Shown: positions 1 through 9,584 of the stretch, in pieces
Position numbering within the stretch: the stretch's first letter is position 1
Layout of the letters: each line of letters opens with the position of its first letter
Source of the DNA: Blattabacterium sp. (Cryptocercus kyebangensis)
GTDB lineage: Bacteria > Bacteroidota > Bacteroidia > Flavobacteriales > Blattabacteriaceae
Assembly (NCBI RefSeq): GCF_003226855.1
Contig: NZ_CP029820.1
Coordinates: 545,501-609,500 of the forward strand
Length of the DNA stretch: 64,000 nucleotides
Direction: 5' to 3'
Program-made: the position numbers and the translations under genes
Notes under the pieces: model-generated
Told to the model about the DNA's origin: nothing
The model's input: only the letters and a program-made list of their open reading frames with translations
Databases searched by the model: none

Positions 1-502
<502 letters not shown>

Positions 503-594
503 TTTTATTATATATATGATATTTAGAATTAAATTTATATAATAAGATCATGAACGATATAATTTTTTTTCTTTCTTAATAAAAGTTAATATAT

Positions 595-1209
595 ATGAAA
601 AAGAAAAAAGTAATGATTTTTTTTTGTAGTATGATTTTTATAACAGGAGCAACATTTTTTTTATATAAAAAATTTTATTCATATCCATTAGAAAAAAAAG
701 CTTTGAAAGAATTGATTTACGCTCAAAAATATCTTTCAGAAGGATCTATAGATAAAGCATTAAACCAAAAAAAACTTAAAATTCCTTATCTTGGATTTTA
801 TGGAATTGTCACTAAGTATCCTTCTACTAAAGCAGGTAATATTTCTAAATTTTATGCAGGAATATGTTATTATAAATTAGGAAATTATAAGGAATCTATA
901 AAAATGATGAATAATTTTTCTGCAAAAGATGAATTTTTATCTTCTATAAGATATGGAATGATAGGAGATTCTTTTACACAGATTAAAAATAAGAATGAAG
1001 CTTTAAAAAATTACATCAAAGCAGCTAATATAAGAGAAAACGAAATTACTACACCTCTTTATTATTATAAAGCAGCATTGTTGACTTTTTCCATGAATAA
1101 ATATAGGGATTCTAAATTTTTTTTGGAAAAAATAGAAAAAAAATATCCTCTTTTTTTGTATAAGGATAATGTAGATAAATATCTAATGTTTATTGAAAAT
1201 AAATTATAA
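595..1209 (+). CDS. TPR-repeat protein with N-terminal membrane anchor
   Basis: This 204-residue protein starts with a lysine cluster and one hydrophobic segment (about residues 5-24) that looks like a signal anchor. The rest is helical with TPR-like repeats: a FYAGICYYKLGNYKESI unit near residues 86-102, then a GDSFTQIKNKNEALKNYIKA unit, then a YYKAALLTFSMNKYRDSKFF unit. It lies 12 bp before the ribH start and is probably co-transcribed with it. A TPR protein before ribH is a recurring flavobacterial arrangement. It probably acts as an envelope scaffold, but nothing in the sequence names a partner. Confidence 0.75.
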   Translation: MKKKKVMIFFCSMIFITGATFFLYKKFYSYPLEKKALKELIYAQKYLSEGSIDKALNQKKLKIPYLGFYGIVTKYPSTKAGNISKFYAGICYYKLGNYKESIKMMNNFSAKDEFLSSIRYGMIGDSFTQIKNKNEALKNYIKAANIRENEITTPLYYYKAALLTFSMNKYRDSKFFLEKIEKKYPLFLYKDNVDKYLMFIENKL

Positions 1210-1221
1210 TAATTCTTGATT

Positions 1222-1704
1222 ATGAAAATAGCTCCTGCATATAAAATAGATAAAAATAAAATAAAAAATGAAAAATTAAAATTTGCCATTATTGTTTCAA
1301 AATGGAATCACGATGTGACAAAAAAATTGTATAAAGGAGCTTATGAAACTTTAATTCAATCAGGTATTTTAAAAGATAAAATAAAAACATGGGAAGTTCC
1401 TGGAAGTTATGAACTTATTTATTCTTCTAAAAAAATAGCTCTTTGTTATAATTTTGATTCAATTATTGTTATTGGATCCCTTATAAAAGGAGAAACTCCT
1501 CATTTTGATTATCTTTGTCAAGCAATTTCACAAGGAATAAAAGATATAAATATTCAATATGATGTTCCGGTTATATTTTGTGTTCTTACTGATAAAAATA
1601 AAAAGCAATCTTTTGATCGATCAGGTGGAAAAAATGGTAATAAAGGAATAGAATGCGCTAAAACAGCATTATATATGGCTTCTTTTAAAAAATCTATCGA
1701 ATAA
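1222..1704 (+). CDS. ribH: 6,7-dimethyl-8-ribityllumazine synthase
   Basis: RibH condenses 5-amino-6-ribitylaminouracil with 3,4-dihydroxybutanone 4-phosphate, the penultimate step of riboflavin synthesis. Family landmarks run in order: AIIVSKWNHDVTKKLYKGA near the N-terminus, EVPGSYELIYSSKKIA, VIGSLIKGETPHFDYLCQAI with the catalytic His, and the phosphate-site stretch SFDRSGGKNGNKGIECA. The 160-residue length is normal. The frame extends upstream to a TTG at 1216, but the ATG at 1222 gives the expected N-terminus. It sits 12 bp before mutL in a compact + strand cluster. Flavin is needed by the respiratory enzymes of this organism. Confidence 0.95.
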   Translation: MKIAPAYKIDKNKIKNEKLKFAIIVSKWNHDVTKKLYKGAYETLIQSGILKDKIKTWEVPGSYELIYSSKKIALCYNFDSIIVIGSLIKGETPHFDYLCQAISQGIKDINIQYDVPVIFCVLTDKNKKQSFDRSGGKNGNKGIECAKTALYMASFKKSIE

Positions 1705-1716
1705 AATATTTCCTTT

Positions 1717-3480
1717 ATGAAGGATATTATTCAATTTTTACCTAAAAAAGTGATCAATCAAATTGCAGCTGGTGAAGTGATACAACGTCCTTCATCTGTA
1801 TTAAAAGAACTTTTAGAAAATTCCATAGATGCAAAATCAAAAAGTATTGATATCTTTATAAGAGATTCAGGAAAAACGTTAATTCAACTAATAGATAATG
1901 GAGAAGGAATGAGTTATAATGATGCTAGGAATAGTTTTCAAAGATATGCTACTTCTAAAATAAAAACCAATGAGGATATCTTTAGGATTAATACAAAAGG
2001 GTTTCGTGGAGAAGCTTTAGCTTCCATAGCTTTCATTTCTAAGTTGGAAATACAAACTAAAAATCAAGAAAATATAGTGGGTATTCACATTCTTGTAGAA
2101 GAAGGGAAAATTAAAGAACAAATCCCCATAAATATGCTTAGAGGGACAAGAATTTCGGTAAAAAATATTTTCTCTAAATTTCCTGCAAGAAGACGATTTT
2201 TAAAATCTTCTAGAATAGAATTTAAACATATTATTAATGAATTTTATAAAATTATTTTAGCACACAGAGATATTGTTTATCGTTTTTATCATAACGATAA
2301 AATTATTTATTTTTTTAAAAAAGCTTCTTTAAAAGAAAGAATAAAAGAAATTTTTATTAAAAGAAATAAAACATTACTCCCTATTTTAATAAAAAAAAAT
2401 AAAATTATTATAGAGGGATTTATTAGTGAACCAGATTTTTCAGTAAAAAAAGGAGATCAATTTTTATTTGTGAATCAACGTTGTATAACCAATACCCTTT
2501 TACATAGAAGAATTATTCATTCTTATGAAGGTCTTTTAAAAGATTTAAAAACCGTTTCTTATTTTATTTTTATTAACATAGATCCAATTTTAGTAAATTG
2601 GAATATTCATCCTACAAAAAAAGAAATAAAATTGGAAGAAGAAGATCAGATTTGTAATCTGATTCAACAAGAAATAAAAAATGTTTTATGTTGTCAATAT
2701 AAAGTAAAAAAAGAGGAATTAAAAAATTCCGATTTATTATTATCCTTTAATTCATCTGTTAAAAAAGAATCATTTTTATTGATGAATTATTATGATTCTT
2801 TTTTTGATAAATTTTCTTATAAAGAAAAAGTAACTCAATTAGAGAATTGGTTTCATAAAATGAAAGAATCTCATTTTTTTCTTGATGTTCATCTTACGAA
2901 AAAGTTATCCAATTACATATATCATGAAAAGAAAATAAAAACTTTTCAAATGAACGGAAAATATATAATTTTTCTATGGAATAATGAAAATATAATATTA
3001 GTAGATCAACACAGAGCCCATCAAAATATATTATTTGAATTCTTTTTTAAGGAAAGAAAAAAAAAATTGATAAGCCAACAGTTACTTTTTCCAATTGAAG
3101 TTAAGCTTTTGGATAATGAATTTATTTCATTGAAAAATATTCAATATGAATTGATTGAAATGGGATTTCATTTATACTTTTGGAATAAATCCGCATATTT
3201 ATATTCTATTCCTGAGAATATTCATCAAAATATACTAGTTGAAATTTTTCAAAATATTTTAACATATAATTTTATTAATGGAGAAAAAAATAATAAAAAA
3301 ATACTTATTAAATCTGTATCTAAATCTGCCGCTGTAAAATACGGAACGGAATTACATTCCGATAAAATGGAATGTTTAATTAGAGATTTTTTTTCTTGTA
3401 AAAATATAAATTATACTTATTCAGGAGATCCTATATTTTTTATTTTCAATAAAAATTTTTTAAAAAAAACAATTTTGTAA
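1717..3480 (+). CDS. mutL: DNA mismatch repair protein MutL
   Basis: MutL couples mismatch recognition by MutS to strand removal. The N-terminal GHKL ATPase is intact: AAGEVIQRPSSVLKELLENS with catalytic Glu31 and Asn35, IQLIDNGEGM, and the lid motif KGFRGEALASI. The C-terminal domain has DQHRAHQNILFE starting at Asp430, a variant of the endonuclease motif DQHA(X)2E(X)4E in which the last Glu remains. The Cys/His metal motifs near the end are not obvious, so nicking activity is uncertain. At 587 residues it is slightly short for the family. The next gene starts with the base right after its stop codon. Confidence 0.94.
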   Translation: MKDIIQFLPKKVINQIAAGEVIQRPSSVLKELLENSIDAKSKSIDIFIRDSGKTLIQLIDNGEGMSYNDARNSFQRYATSKIKTNEDIFRINTKGFRGEALASIAFISKLEIQTKNQENIVGIHILVEEGKIKEQIPINMLRGTRISVKNIFSKFPARRRFLKSSRIEFKHIINEFYKIILAHRDIVYRFYHNDKIIYFFKKASLKERIKEIFIKRNKTLLPILIKKNKIIIEGFISEPDFSVKKGDQFLFVNQRCITNTLLHRRIIHSYEGLLKDLKTVSYFIFINIDPILVNWNIHPTKKEIKLEEEDQICNLIQQEIKNVLCCQYKVKKEELKNSDLLLSFNSSVKKESFLLMNYYDSFFDKFSYKEKVTQLENWFHKMKESHFFLDVHLTKKLSNYIYHEKKIKTFQMNGKYIIFLWNNENIILVDQHRAHQNILFEFFFKERKKKLISQQLLFPIEVKLLDNEFISLKNIQYELIEMGFHLYFWNKSAYLYSIPENIHQNILVEIFQNILTYNFINGEKNNKKILIKSVSKSAAVKYGTELHSDKMECLIRDFFSCKNINYTYSGDPIFFIFNKNFLKKTIL

Positions 3481-4179
3481 GTGAATTTTTATACATCAAA
3501 TTTCAATTCAGATGCTGTAAAACACTTGATTAGTATTAATATACTTGTATATACAGCTACCTTTGTTTTTTCACAATATAAAATAGAAAACCTTCTTTCT
3601 TTATATCATCCTCTAGATGATCGATTTGAATTATATCAGATTTTTACTCATATGTTTGTCCATTCCAAACGTCTTTTTTTACATATAATTTTTAACATGT
3701 TAGCCTTATTCATGTTTGGAGGACAAATGGAAACTTTATTAGGAATCAAAAAATTTTTGATAGTATATTTTTTATCTGGTATTTTAGCTTCTTTATTACA
3801 ATTAGTATTTAATACTAGTATCCTTTATTATTTCGTTCATACATTAGATTTCTCCCAAGCAAAAAAAATTTTTGATTATTTGAATCAAGAACAACGAATA
3901 AATCTTTATAGTTCAATGTATTCTCCTATGATGGGAGCTTCTGGAGCTGTTAGTGGAATAGTAGGTGCTTTTGCTAGATATTTTCCAGAACATAAAATAT
4001 TTATTTTACCTTTTCCTTTTCCAATTGCTGTACGAAAAGCTCTTTTGATTTTTATTTTTGGAAGTTTCATTTCTGCTATTTTTAACTTTTCTCCTGGTGT
4101 AGCACATTTTGCTCACATTGGAGGAATTATTTCGGGTTATTTTATAGGAAATTTTTTTCTAAAAAAAGAAAAGGTTTAA
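3481..4179 (+). CDS. rhomboid-family intramembrane serine protease
   Basis: This polytopic membrane protein of 232 residues carries the rhomboid dyad: Ser154 in GASGAVSG and His212 in HFAHIGG. The upstream loop motif HMFVHSKRLFLHIIFNM matches the conserved His/Asn region of the family. The start is GTG, directly abutting the mutL stop codon, which implies translational coupling. Rhomboids cleave transmembrane segments of other membrane proteins; the substrate cannot be told from sequence. A rhomboid after mutL is a common flavobacterial arrangement. All catalytic residues are present, so it is probably active despite genome reduction. Confidence 0.93.
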   Translation: MNFYTSNFNSDAVKHLISINILVYTATFVFSQYKIENLLSLYHPLDDRFELYQIFTHMFVHSKRLFLHIIFNMLALFMFGGQMETLLGIKKFLIVYFLSGILASLLQLVFNTSILYYFVHTLDFSQAKKIFDYLNQEQRINLYSSMYSPMMGASGAVSGIVGAFARYFPEHKIFILPFPFPIAVRKALLIFIFGSFISAIFNFSPGVAHFAHIGGIISGYFIGNFFLKKEKV

Positions 4180-4190
4180 TAAATCACAAA

Positions 4191-5705
4191 TTATTTTTTA
4201 TAGAACAGAGAATAGAATAAAAGATAGGAAAAATATATAAATGAAAATATAAAAAAAAAGGATAAATAAGAATTTTGTCCATATATCGTGATCATAGTAC
4301 GATTCCAACGAAATTTCCAATTAAGAAAATTTAAAGGATTTTCTCTATTCCAGTCAATACTCATCCATATAAATATAGGTTTTCCCACTATATGATCTTC
4401 TGGAACAAATCCCCAATAACGAGAATCGGAAGAATTATGTCTGTTATCCCCCATCATGAAATAATAGTTTCTTTTTATTTTATAAAAATTATTTTTTTTA
4501 TTATTAATGAAAAAATAAGAATATTTTTTTTCAATATTATTTCCTTCAGAAACAATAATATCATAATAAATATTAATATTATTTGAATTTAATCTAATAA
4601 AATCTCCTTTTTTAGGAATCAATAATGGACCAAAAAAATCTCTATTCCAACCAAAATTATTTGGAAATATAGAATCTTCTTGAAAATTAATTGGTAAAAT
4701 ATATTTTTTTATAAAAACTATGTTATCAAATAGATTTTTAATCTGAATTGCTTTTTTTTCTGTTAACATTATTTGATAAAAATATTCGTCATTTTTTTCT
4801 ACTATCATTTCAACCTCTTCAAGATCCATATTCTCTTTAAGAAATTCTATATTTAATGGTATATTTTTCGTTTTAAGAAGGTAAATTTGTTGTTTTTCTA
4901 AAATATTTTTTTTGTAGGATTTTTCTTTTTTATGATTGACAAATAAATCCCCATTTTTTATAGAAATGACATCACCTGGTAACCCTACACAACGTTTAAT
5001 ATAATTTTCTTTTCTATCTATAACTTTATGATTAGAATCTTTAGGGAAATTAAAAACGACAATATCGTTTCTTCGTATAGGTTGTATAGGAGAAAAACGT
5101 AAATAAGGCCATTGGAAAATAGAAATATAAGATTTCCATTTTCCAAAAATAGTGTTATGAGTAAATGGAATAGATATGGGTGTAATTGGCATACGCAATC
5201 CATAATGAATTTTACTTACTAATATAAAATCCCCTACAAGTAAAGTCCCTTCCATAGAAGAAGTAGGTATGGCAAAAGGTTGAACTATATAAGTATGTGT
5301 AAGGAAAGAAAGAATCATAGCAAATAAAATATTTGACCCTGTATTTTTTTTGGATTCTTTTATTTTTGATAGTTCAATATTTTTAGAATAATTTATATAA
5401 AATATATATCCTCCTAGGGTTAAAAAAAATAAAATAATATTTTGTTTTTCATTCTTTCCAAAATTTTTAAGTAAGTCTGTCCATAAAATTCCAAATAAAA
5501 AAATACTTGTTATTGGAATAAATAAAAGAAATAACCACCAAATAGATCTTCGATAAATTTTTAAAAGAAGTATAATATTGTAGATAGGTATAATTGATTT
5601 ATAATAATTTATTCCTAATTTTTTATAAAGTCTCCATGTACCTAAAACATGAATAAAATGTTCAAAAAATAAAAAAATACTACTGAAAAAGAGATATTGG
5701 AACAT
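4191..5705 (-). CDS. lepB: signal peptidase I
   Basis: LepB removes signal peptides from exported proteins at the inner membrane. The catalytic Ser is residue 150 in PTSSMEGTLLVGD and the general-base Lys is residue 237 in YIKRCVGLPGDVISI. The C-terminal box YFMMGDNRHNSSDSRYWG is also conserved. At 504 residues it is much longer than E. coli LepB: about 120 N-terminal residues form extra membrane helices, and a long insert separates the Lys box from the GDN box. Both traits are typical of Bacteroidota LepB. The gene follows dapB by 15 bp and probably shares its promoter. It converges with the rhomboid gene, 11 bp apart. Confidence 0.95.
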   Translation of the reverse strand: MFQYLFFSSIFLFFEHFIHVLGTWRLYKKLGINYYKSIIPIYNIILLLKIYRRSIWWLFLLFIPITSIFLFGILWTDLLKNFGKNEKQNIILFFLTLGGYIFYINYSKNIELSKIKESKKNTGSNILFAMILSFLTHTYIVQPFAIPTSSMEGTLLVGDFILVSKIHYGLRMPITPISIPFTHNTIFGKWKSYISIFQWPYLRFSPIQPIRRNDIVVFNFPKDSNHKVIDRKENYIKRCVGLPGDVISIKNGDLFVNHKKEKSYKKNILEKQQIYLLKTKNIPLNIEFLKENMDLEEVEMIVEKNDEYFYQIMLTEKKAIQIKNLFDNIVFIKKYILPINFQEDSIFPNNFGWNRDFFGPLLIPKKGDFIRLNSNNINIYYDIIVSEGNNIEKKYSYFFINNKKNNFYKIKRNYYFMMGDNRHNSSDSRYWGFVPEDHIVGKPIFIWMSIDWNRENPLNFLNWKFRWNRTMITIYGQNSYLSFFFIFSFIYFSYLLFYSLFYKK

Positions 5706-5720
5706 AAAAATGTATTTAAT

Positions 5721-6425
5721 TTATATACCTAAGACTTCTTTCATAGAAAAAATTCCCTTTTTATTTTGTATCCATTCTGCAGCAATAATAGCTCCTATTG
5801 CAAATCCTTCTCTGTTATGAGCTTTATGTTCAATTTCTATATTTTCTATTTTAGATTGGTATAAAACTCTATGTATTCCTGGTACCTTATCAAATCTTTT
5901 TGAAACAATTAAGATTTCATCTTTTGTTTTTTTTTTATCTAAAACCCATGTTTTTTTCATTTTATTATTAATAATATTTTTTGCTAAAAAAAGAGCTGTA
6001 CCACTAGGTCTATCTATTTTTTTTTTATGATGAATTTCTTCAATTTTTATTTCATAATTTATAGAATATGGAAATAGTAATTTTGATAGTTTATGATTGA
6101 TCTCATAAAAAATATTCATCCCTATACTAAAATTGGAAGAATATAAAAAAGTTCCATTTTTTTTTTTACATATATCTTTAACAAGGTTAAATTTATCTAA
6201 CCATCCTGTAGTTCCACACACTATAGGAATCTTATTTTCTATACAAATCTTTATATTCTTAAATGCTGAATCAGGACGACTAAATTCTACTGCGACATCT
6301 GTATTTTTAAATGAAATATTGCAAGGACTTTTATTAGAAAAAAAAGAAATTTGATGATTTCTAATTTTTGCTATTTTTTCTATAGCCTTTCCCATTTTTC
6401 CATATCCTATTATGGCTATATTCAT
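5721..6425 (-). CDS. dapB: 4-hydroxy-tetrahydrodipicolinate reductase
   Basis: DapB reduces the dihydrodipicolinate precursor with NAD(P)H in the diaminopimelate/lysine pathway, needed for both lysine and peptidoglycan. The Rossmann start IIGYGKMGKAIEKIA, the core VCGTTGW, and the catalytic segment EEIHHKKKIDRPSGTA (His and Lys pair) are all intact. The length of 234 residues is that of short flavobacterial DapB. It is the first gene of a dapB-lepB unit, and a TAnnTTTG box lies 37 bases upstream of its ATG. An intact dapB next to an ilvD pseudogene shows that amino acid pathways are being lost selectively. Confidence 0.95.
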   Translation of the reverse strand: MNIAIIGYGKMGKAIEKIAKIRNHQISFFSNKSPCNISFKNTDVAVEFSRPDSAFKNIKICIENKIPIVCGTTGWLDKFNLVKDICKKKNGTFLYSSNFSIGMNIFYEINHKLSKLLFPYSINYEIKIEEIHHKKKIDRPSGTALFLAKNIINNKMKKTWVLDKKKTKDEILIVSKRFDKVPGIHRVLYQSKIENIEIEHKAHNREGFAIGAIIAAEWIQNKKGIFSMKEVLGI

Positions 6426-6462
6426 ATTTTTCTAAGTTTTTATATATATAAAATTCATTCTC

Positions 6463-6470
6463 CAAAGATA
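6463..6470 (-). promoter_or_regulatory. putative -7 promoter box (TATCTTTG) of dapB-lepB
   Basis: Read on the minus strand this is TATCTTTG, an exact match to the Bacteroidota -7 consensus TAnnTTTG. It ends 37 bases before the dapB ATG, a typical distance. TTTC, one base off the -33 consensus TTTG, lies about 20 bases further upstream. The call rests on consensus and position only. Confidence 0.5.
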
Positions 6471-6519
6471 GATCAACTTTAGTTCTGAAATTTTATTATA
6501 ATAAAATAAATTATATAAA

Positions 6520-7065
6520 ATGAAAAAAAAGTAATTATTACAGGATCCGGAAAGGGAATAGGATATGAAATAGTAAAAAAATTCTTAAATATGGGGGATC
6601 ATGTATTATCTATATCCTATATCTATAAAAATATTAGTCAATTATCCAAATTATTAAATAATAGAAAATTTGGAATTTGTATTCCATTATAAATGTCCTT
6701 AACGGGGAAAAAATCCTATAAAAAAATAGAAAAAATTTTATTAGAATGGATATCTGTAGACTGAATCATTAATAATGATGGTTTTTTATTGAAAAAAAAT
6801 TCAATAATTTAAAATATAAAGATATTTATTATGAAGTAAATGTTTTTTGTTTTTTATCCTATGAAAATAATACAATTAGTAAAGCCTTTTATTAGAAAAA
6901 ATGGACTATCAATATTTAGTTCTTCTAAAGAATCGTTATATAATCTTACGGAAGTTTTATCTGAAAAATTTAAAGAATAAAAAAAATAGACCTAGTGTAA
7001 ATTTCTTATATTTAGAAGGAAATTCATTTTTTAACGGAAAAATAGTCCCTGTTTCTTTAAAATGA
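6520..7065 (+). pseudogene. short-chain dehydrogenase/reductase (SDR) pseudogene
   Basis: Pieces of an SDR oxidoreductase of roughly 240 residues can be followed in order across different frames. The cofactor motif VIITGSGKGIGYEIV follows a frameshift right after the ATG. A fragment with IINNDG stands for the family NNAG motif. Then comes SSSKESLYNLTEVLSEKFKE, the active-site helix, with Phe (codon 6915-6917) where the catalytic Tyr should be. The C-terminal FNGKIVPVSLK is in yet another frame. Stops at 6532, 6690 and 6762 and several frameshifts rule out a functional product. It is divergent from dapB. Family identity is firm; the exact substrate is not known. Confidence 0.88.
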
Positions 7066-7084
7066 AAATGAATTAAAAAATTAA

Positions 7085-7170
7085 ACCCACGTGGTGAAAT
7101 TGGTAGACACGCCACTTTGAGGGAGTGGTATCCGATATAGGATATGCTGGTTCGAATCCAGTCGTGGGTA
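7085..7170 (+). tRNA. tRNA-Leu (anticodon GAG)
   Basis: The 7-bp acceptor stem pairs ACCCACG (7085-7091) with CGTGGGT (7163-7169), and A7170 is the discriminator. The anticodon stem CCACT/AGTGG encloses the loop TTGAGGG, giving anticodon GAG at 7119-7121, which reads CUU and CUC codons. A long variable arm of the leucine type (around 7129-7146) precedes the T arm with GGTTCGAATCC. The CCA end is not encoded. It survives between two pseudogenes on its flanks, which shows the DNA around it is eroding while the tRNA is kept. Confidence 0.95.
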
Positions 7171-7549
7171 CAAAGTATTTATATAGTGGAAATTAACAAT
7201 AAAATAATACTTTTTTTCTTCATATATATAAGAAATTTTTATCGTATTTATTCTGTACTAGTAAAGTACTATCGTTATTTATAACTCTAAATAGACAAAA
7301 AAATAATAGTTTTCCCCCTTTATTTTTTTAGATTAAAAATCTAATAACGATCTGGAAAAATATCCAGTTGGATGTTCTACAATAAATACAAAATTATACC
7401 AATCTAAAATAGAAGTACATATCTTTTCTTTCCTTCCGGTGTGGTTTTTAAATCATAAAATACTTGATTAAGTATATATAAAAATTTAAGTAACCTAACT
7501 TTTTACTGGAAATACATCAATAAATATATCTATTTTTTTATTTTTACTT
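7171..7549. other. eroded spacer between tRNA-Leu and the ilvD remnant
   Basis: No intact gene is visible here. On the minus strand one open stretch of 39 codons (7336-7452) stands out; it includes the sequence VFIVEHPTGYFSRSLLDF and then stops at 7333. It may be the tail of another decayed gene, but I do not recognise it. A small inverted repeat, TTAGATT-AAA-AATCTAA, lies at about 7329-7345. The rest is AT-rich sequence full of stops. In free-living flavobacteria the genes after ilvD are other ilv/leu genes; nothing here can be assigned to them. Confidence 0.5.
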
Positions 7550-8240
7550 ACTTGTAGATGAAGAAGAATAGGAGTAAGGAAGCCTCATTCCCATATCTGA
7601 TAAAGAAGATCCCATTGTATTTTATGTGTCCATTCCACCACAATATCCTGTACCTGGACAGGAATTTTTTATAATATTTTTATATTCTTTTTCGGATATT
7701 TTACAGGAGTTATTCTTCTATAATGCCTAAAAAAAAGAAACAATATCTAAATTTTTCCCATTATAAGGACCATAAGAAATACTCCTCCATAAAAAATAAC
7801 AGAAGGTCTATTCAATCTTAGTAAAGCTATCATAACTTCTGGAATATTTTTATCATATCCAGGTATAGCTATTATAATTCCATCATAATGATGTGAATCA
7901 ACTCCCGTTTCTATACTCTATCCTCTATTAATTCTCTAGAATAGAGTGAATAATATATCTTTCCATAAGTTTCCATAGTAATTCCATCACTTATTCCAAT
8001 AGTTGTAAATTGAAATCCTATTAAATTTTTTTTATTTATTATTGAGGATTTAATTTTTTTTCCTAGTTGGTCTAAATGCATGTTACAAGGATTTCCGTCA
8101 TACCAATTACTAACTATTCCGATTTGAGCTTTTAAAAAATAAGAATCATCCATTCCTGTTTCATAAAGCATAAAATGCGAATATGGTAAATTGAGATTTT
8201 TTGTCATTTTTCTGCTAAAATTGTTAATTCTTTTTTTCAT
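7550..8240 (-). pseudogene. ilvD: dihydroxy-acid dehydratase (ilvD) pseudogene, N-terminal third only
   Basis: IlvD makes the 2-keto acid precursors of valine, leucine and isoleucine. The first 109 codons are open and contain the family motifs GNPCNMHLDQL and FTTIGISDGITMETYGK. A one-base loss near 7911 shifts the frame. The next frame reads TGVDSHHYDG, AIPGYDKNIPE and LNRPSV. A further shift reads GPYNGKNLDIVS, and then CPGTGYCGGMDT, the iron-sulfur motif, followed by a stop and NTMGSSLSDMGMRLPYS. Nothing recognisable follows, although the family has about 560 residues, so the last two thirds are deleted. Several lesions make this a certain pseudogene. Confidence 0.93.
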
Positions 8241-8260
8241 GATAGGTTTTATAAATCAAA

Positions 8261-8289
8261 AAGACCTACTGAATAATCAAGTAGGGCTT
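8261..8289 (-). terminator. possible rho-independent terminator after mnmA
   Basis: On the minus strand, AAGCCCTACT and AGTAGGTCTT pair over 10 positions with one internal mismatch around a 9-base loop, and a T-rich run follows. It sits about 50 bp past the mnmA stop codon, before the ilvD remnant. Confidence 0.5.
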
Positions 8290-8340
8290 AAAAAATATCA
8301 TTTTTTATGTGAAATATTTCATATTATAATGAATTTTATT

Positions 8341-9525
8341 TCATGAAATGACTCCGGAACCTATTAATTCTTTATCTAGATACCAAGCAGCAAATTGTCC
8401 TTCGTTGATAGCACATTGCATTGTTTCAAACTCTATGAACATTCCGTTTATTGTTTTGTATAACAATGCTTTTTGCAATGGTTGTCTATAACGAATTCTA
8501 CAAAAAACCTCCATTTTATTTCCATCTAAAAGAATAAAATCTTCTCGTATCCAATGAATATCTTTTTCCTGAATAAATAAAGATTTTTTATATAGCCCAG
8601 GATGGTTTTTTCCCATTCCTGTATAAACAATATTTTTTTTAATATCTTTTTCAATAACAAAAAGTGCTTTTTTATATCCTCCTAAAGAAATTCCTTTACG
8701 TTGTCCTTTTGTAAAAAAGGGTGCCCCTTGATGATATCCAATCAAATTACCATCCGATTTTTTATATTTTTTTTTTCTGGATAAAAAAAATAATTCTTCT
8801 TCTTTTGAAAAAAAAGAGATATTTTTTTTATTATATATTGAGGATTTTGGATTAATATTAATAATTTCGCCTTTTTTAGGAAGTATTTCTTGTTGAAGAA
8901 ATTTAGATAAATTAATTTTTCCAACAAAACATAATCCTTGAGAATCTTTTTTGTATGCATTACACAATTTATTTCTTTCTGCTATTTTTCGTACTTGATT
9001 TTTTGTAAATGGACCTAATGGAAATAGAGATTTTTCTAATTGATATTGTGTTAATTGACATAAAAAATATGATTGATCTTTATTAGAATCTTTTCCAATC
9101 AAAAGACGATAGATAATTTTATTATTTTTTATAATTTTTTCTTTATTAACATAATGACCTGTAGCAATAAAATCGGCTCCTAAATCAATGGCTATTTTCA
9201 AAAAAACATTAAATTTTATTTCTCGGTTACAAAGTATATCTGGATTAGGTGTTTTTCCATATCTATATCCGTTAAACATATAATTTATAATGGATTCTTT
9301 GTATTCTTTTTTCATTTCCACTACTTGAAAAGGGATTTTCAATTCTTTAGCCACTAACATAGCATAAATACTATCTTCCAACCAAGTACATTTATTTATA
9401 TTGATACTAGAATTATCCCAATTATTCATAAATAAACCGATTACTTCATAACCTTTCTTTTTAAGAAGTAATGCCGCAACGCTAGAATCAACACCCCCTG
9501 AAAGTCCTACTACTACTCTTTTCAT
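8341..9525 (-). CDS. mnmA: tRNA-specific 2-thiouridylase
   Basis: MnmA thiolates U34 of tRNAs for Lys, Glu and Gln, using sulfur relayed from a cysteine desulfurase. The ATP pyrophosphatase loop GLSGGVDSSVA lies at the N-terminus. The catalytic pair is Cys99 in NPDILCNREIKF and Cys199 in DSQGLCFVG. The GHY motif (ATGHYV) and the C-terminal β-barrel domain are present, and the 394-residue length is typical. The start ATG is followed at once by KRVVVGLSGG. It lies 59 bp downstream of dnaJ on the same strand. A putative hairpin terminator follows it. Confidence 0.96.
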   Translation of the reverse strand: MKRVVVGLSGGVDSSVAALLLKKKGYEVIGLFMNNWDNSSININKCTWLEDSIYAMLVAKELKIPFQVVEMKKEYKESIINYMFNGYRYGKTPNPDILCNREIKFNVFLKIAIDLGADFIATGHYVNKEKIIKNNKIIYRLLIGKDSNKDQSYFLCQLTQYQLEKSLFPLGPFTKNQVRKIAERNKLCNAYKKDSQGLCFVGKINLSKFLQQEILPKKGEIININPKSSIYNKKNISFFSKEEELFFLSRKKKYKKSDGNLIGYHQGAPFFTKGQRKGISLGGYKKALFVIEKDIKKNIVYTGMGKNHPGLYKKSLFIQEKDIHWIREDFILLDGNKMEVFCRIRYRQPLQKALLYKTINGMFIEFETMQCAINEGQFAAWYLDKELIGSGVIS

Positions 9526-9584
9526 AAGAAAAAGTAATCTTTTATAAGAATAAATTAGTGATTATATATATTAAATATTTTCTA

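Noticed and set aside
1065-1289. A 74-codon minus-strand frame spanning the TPR/ribH junction
   Set aside because: It overlaps two well-supported genes on the other strand and has no homologous features.
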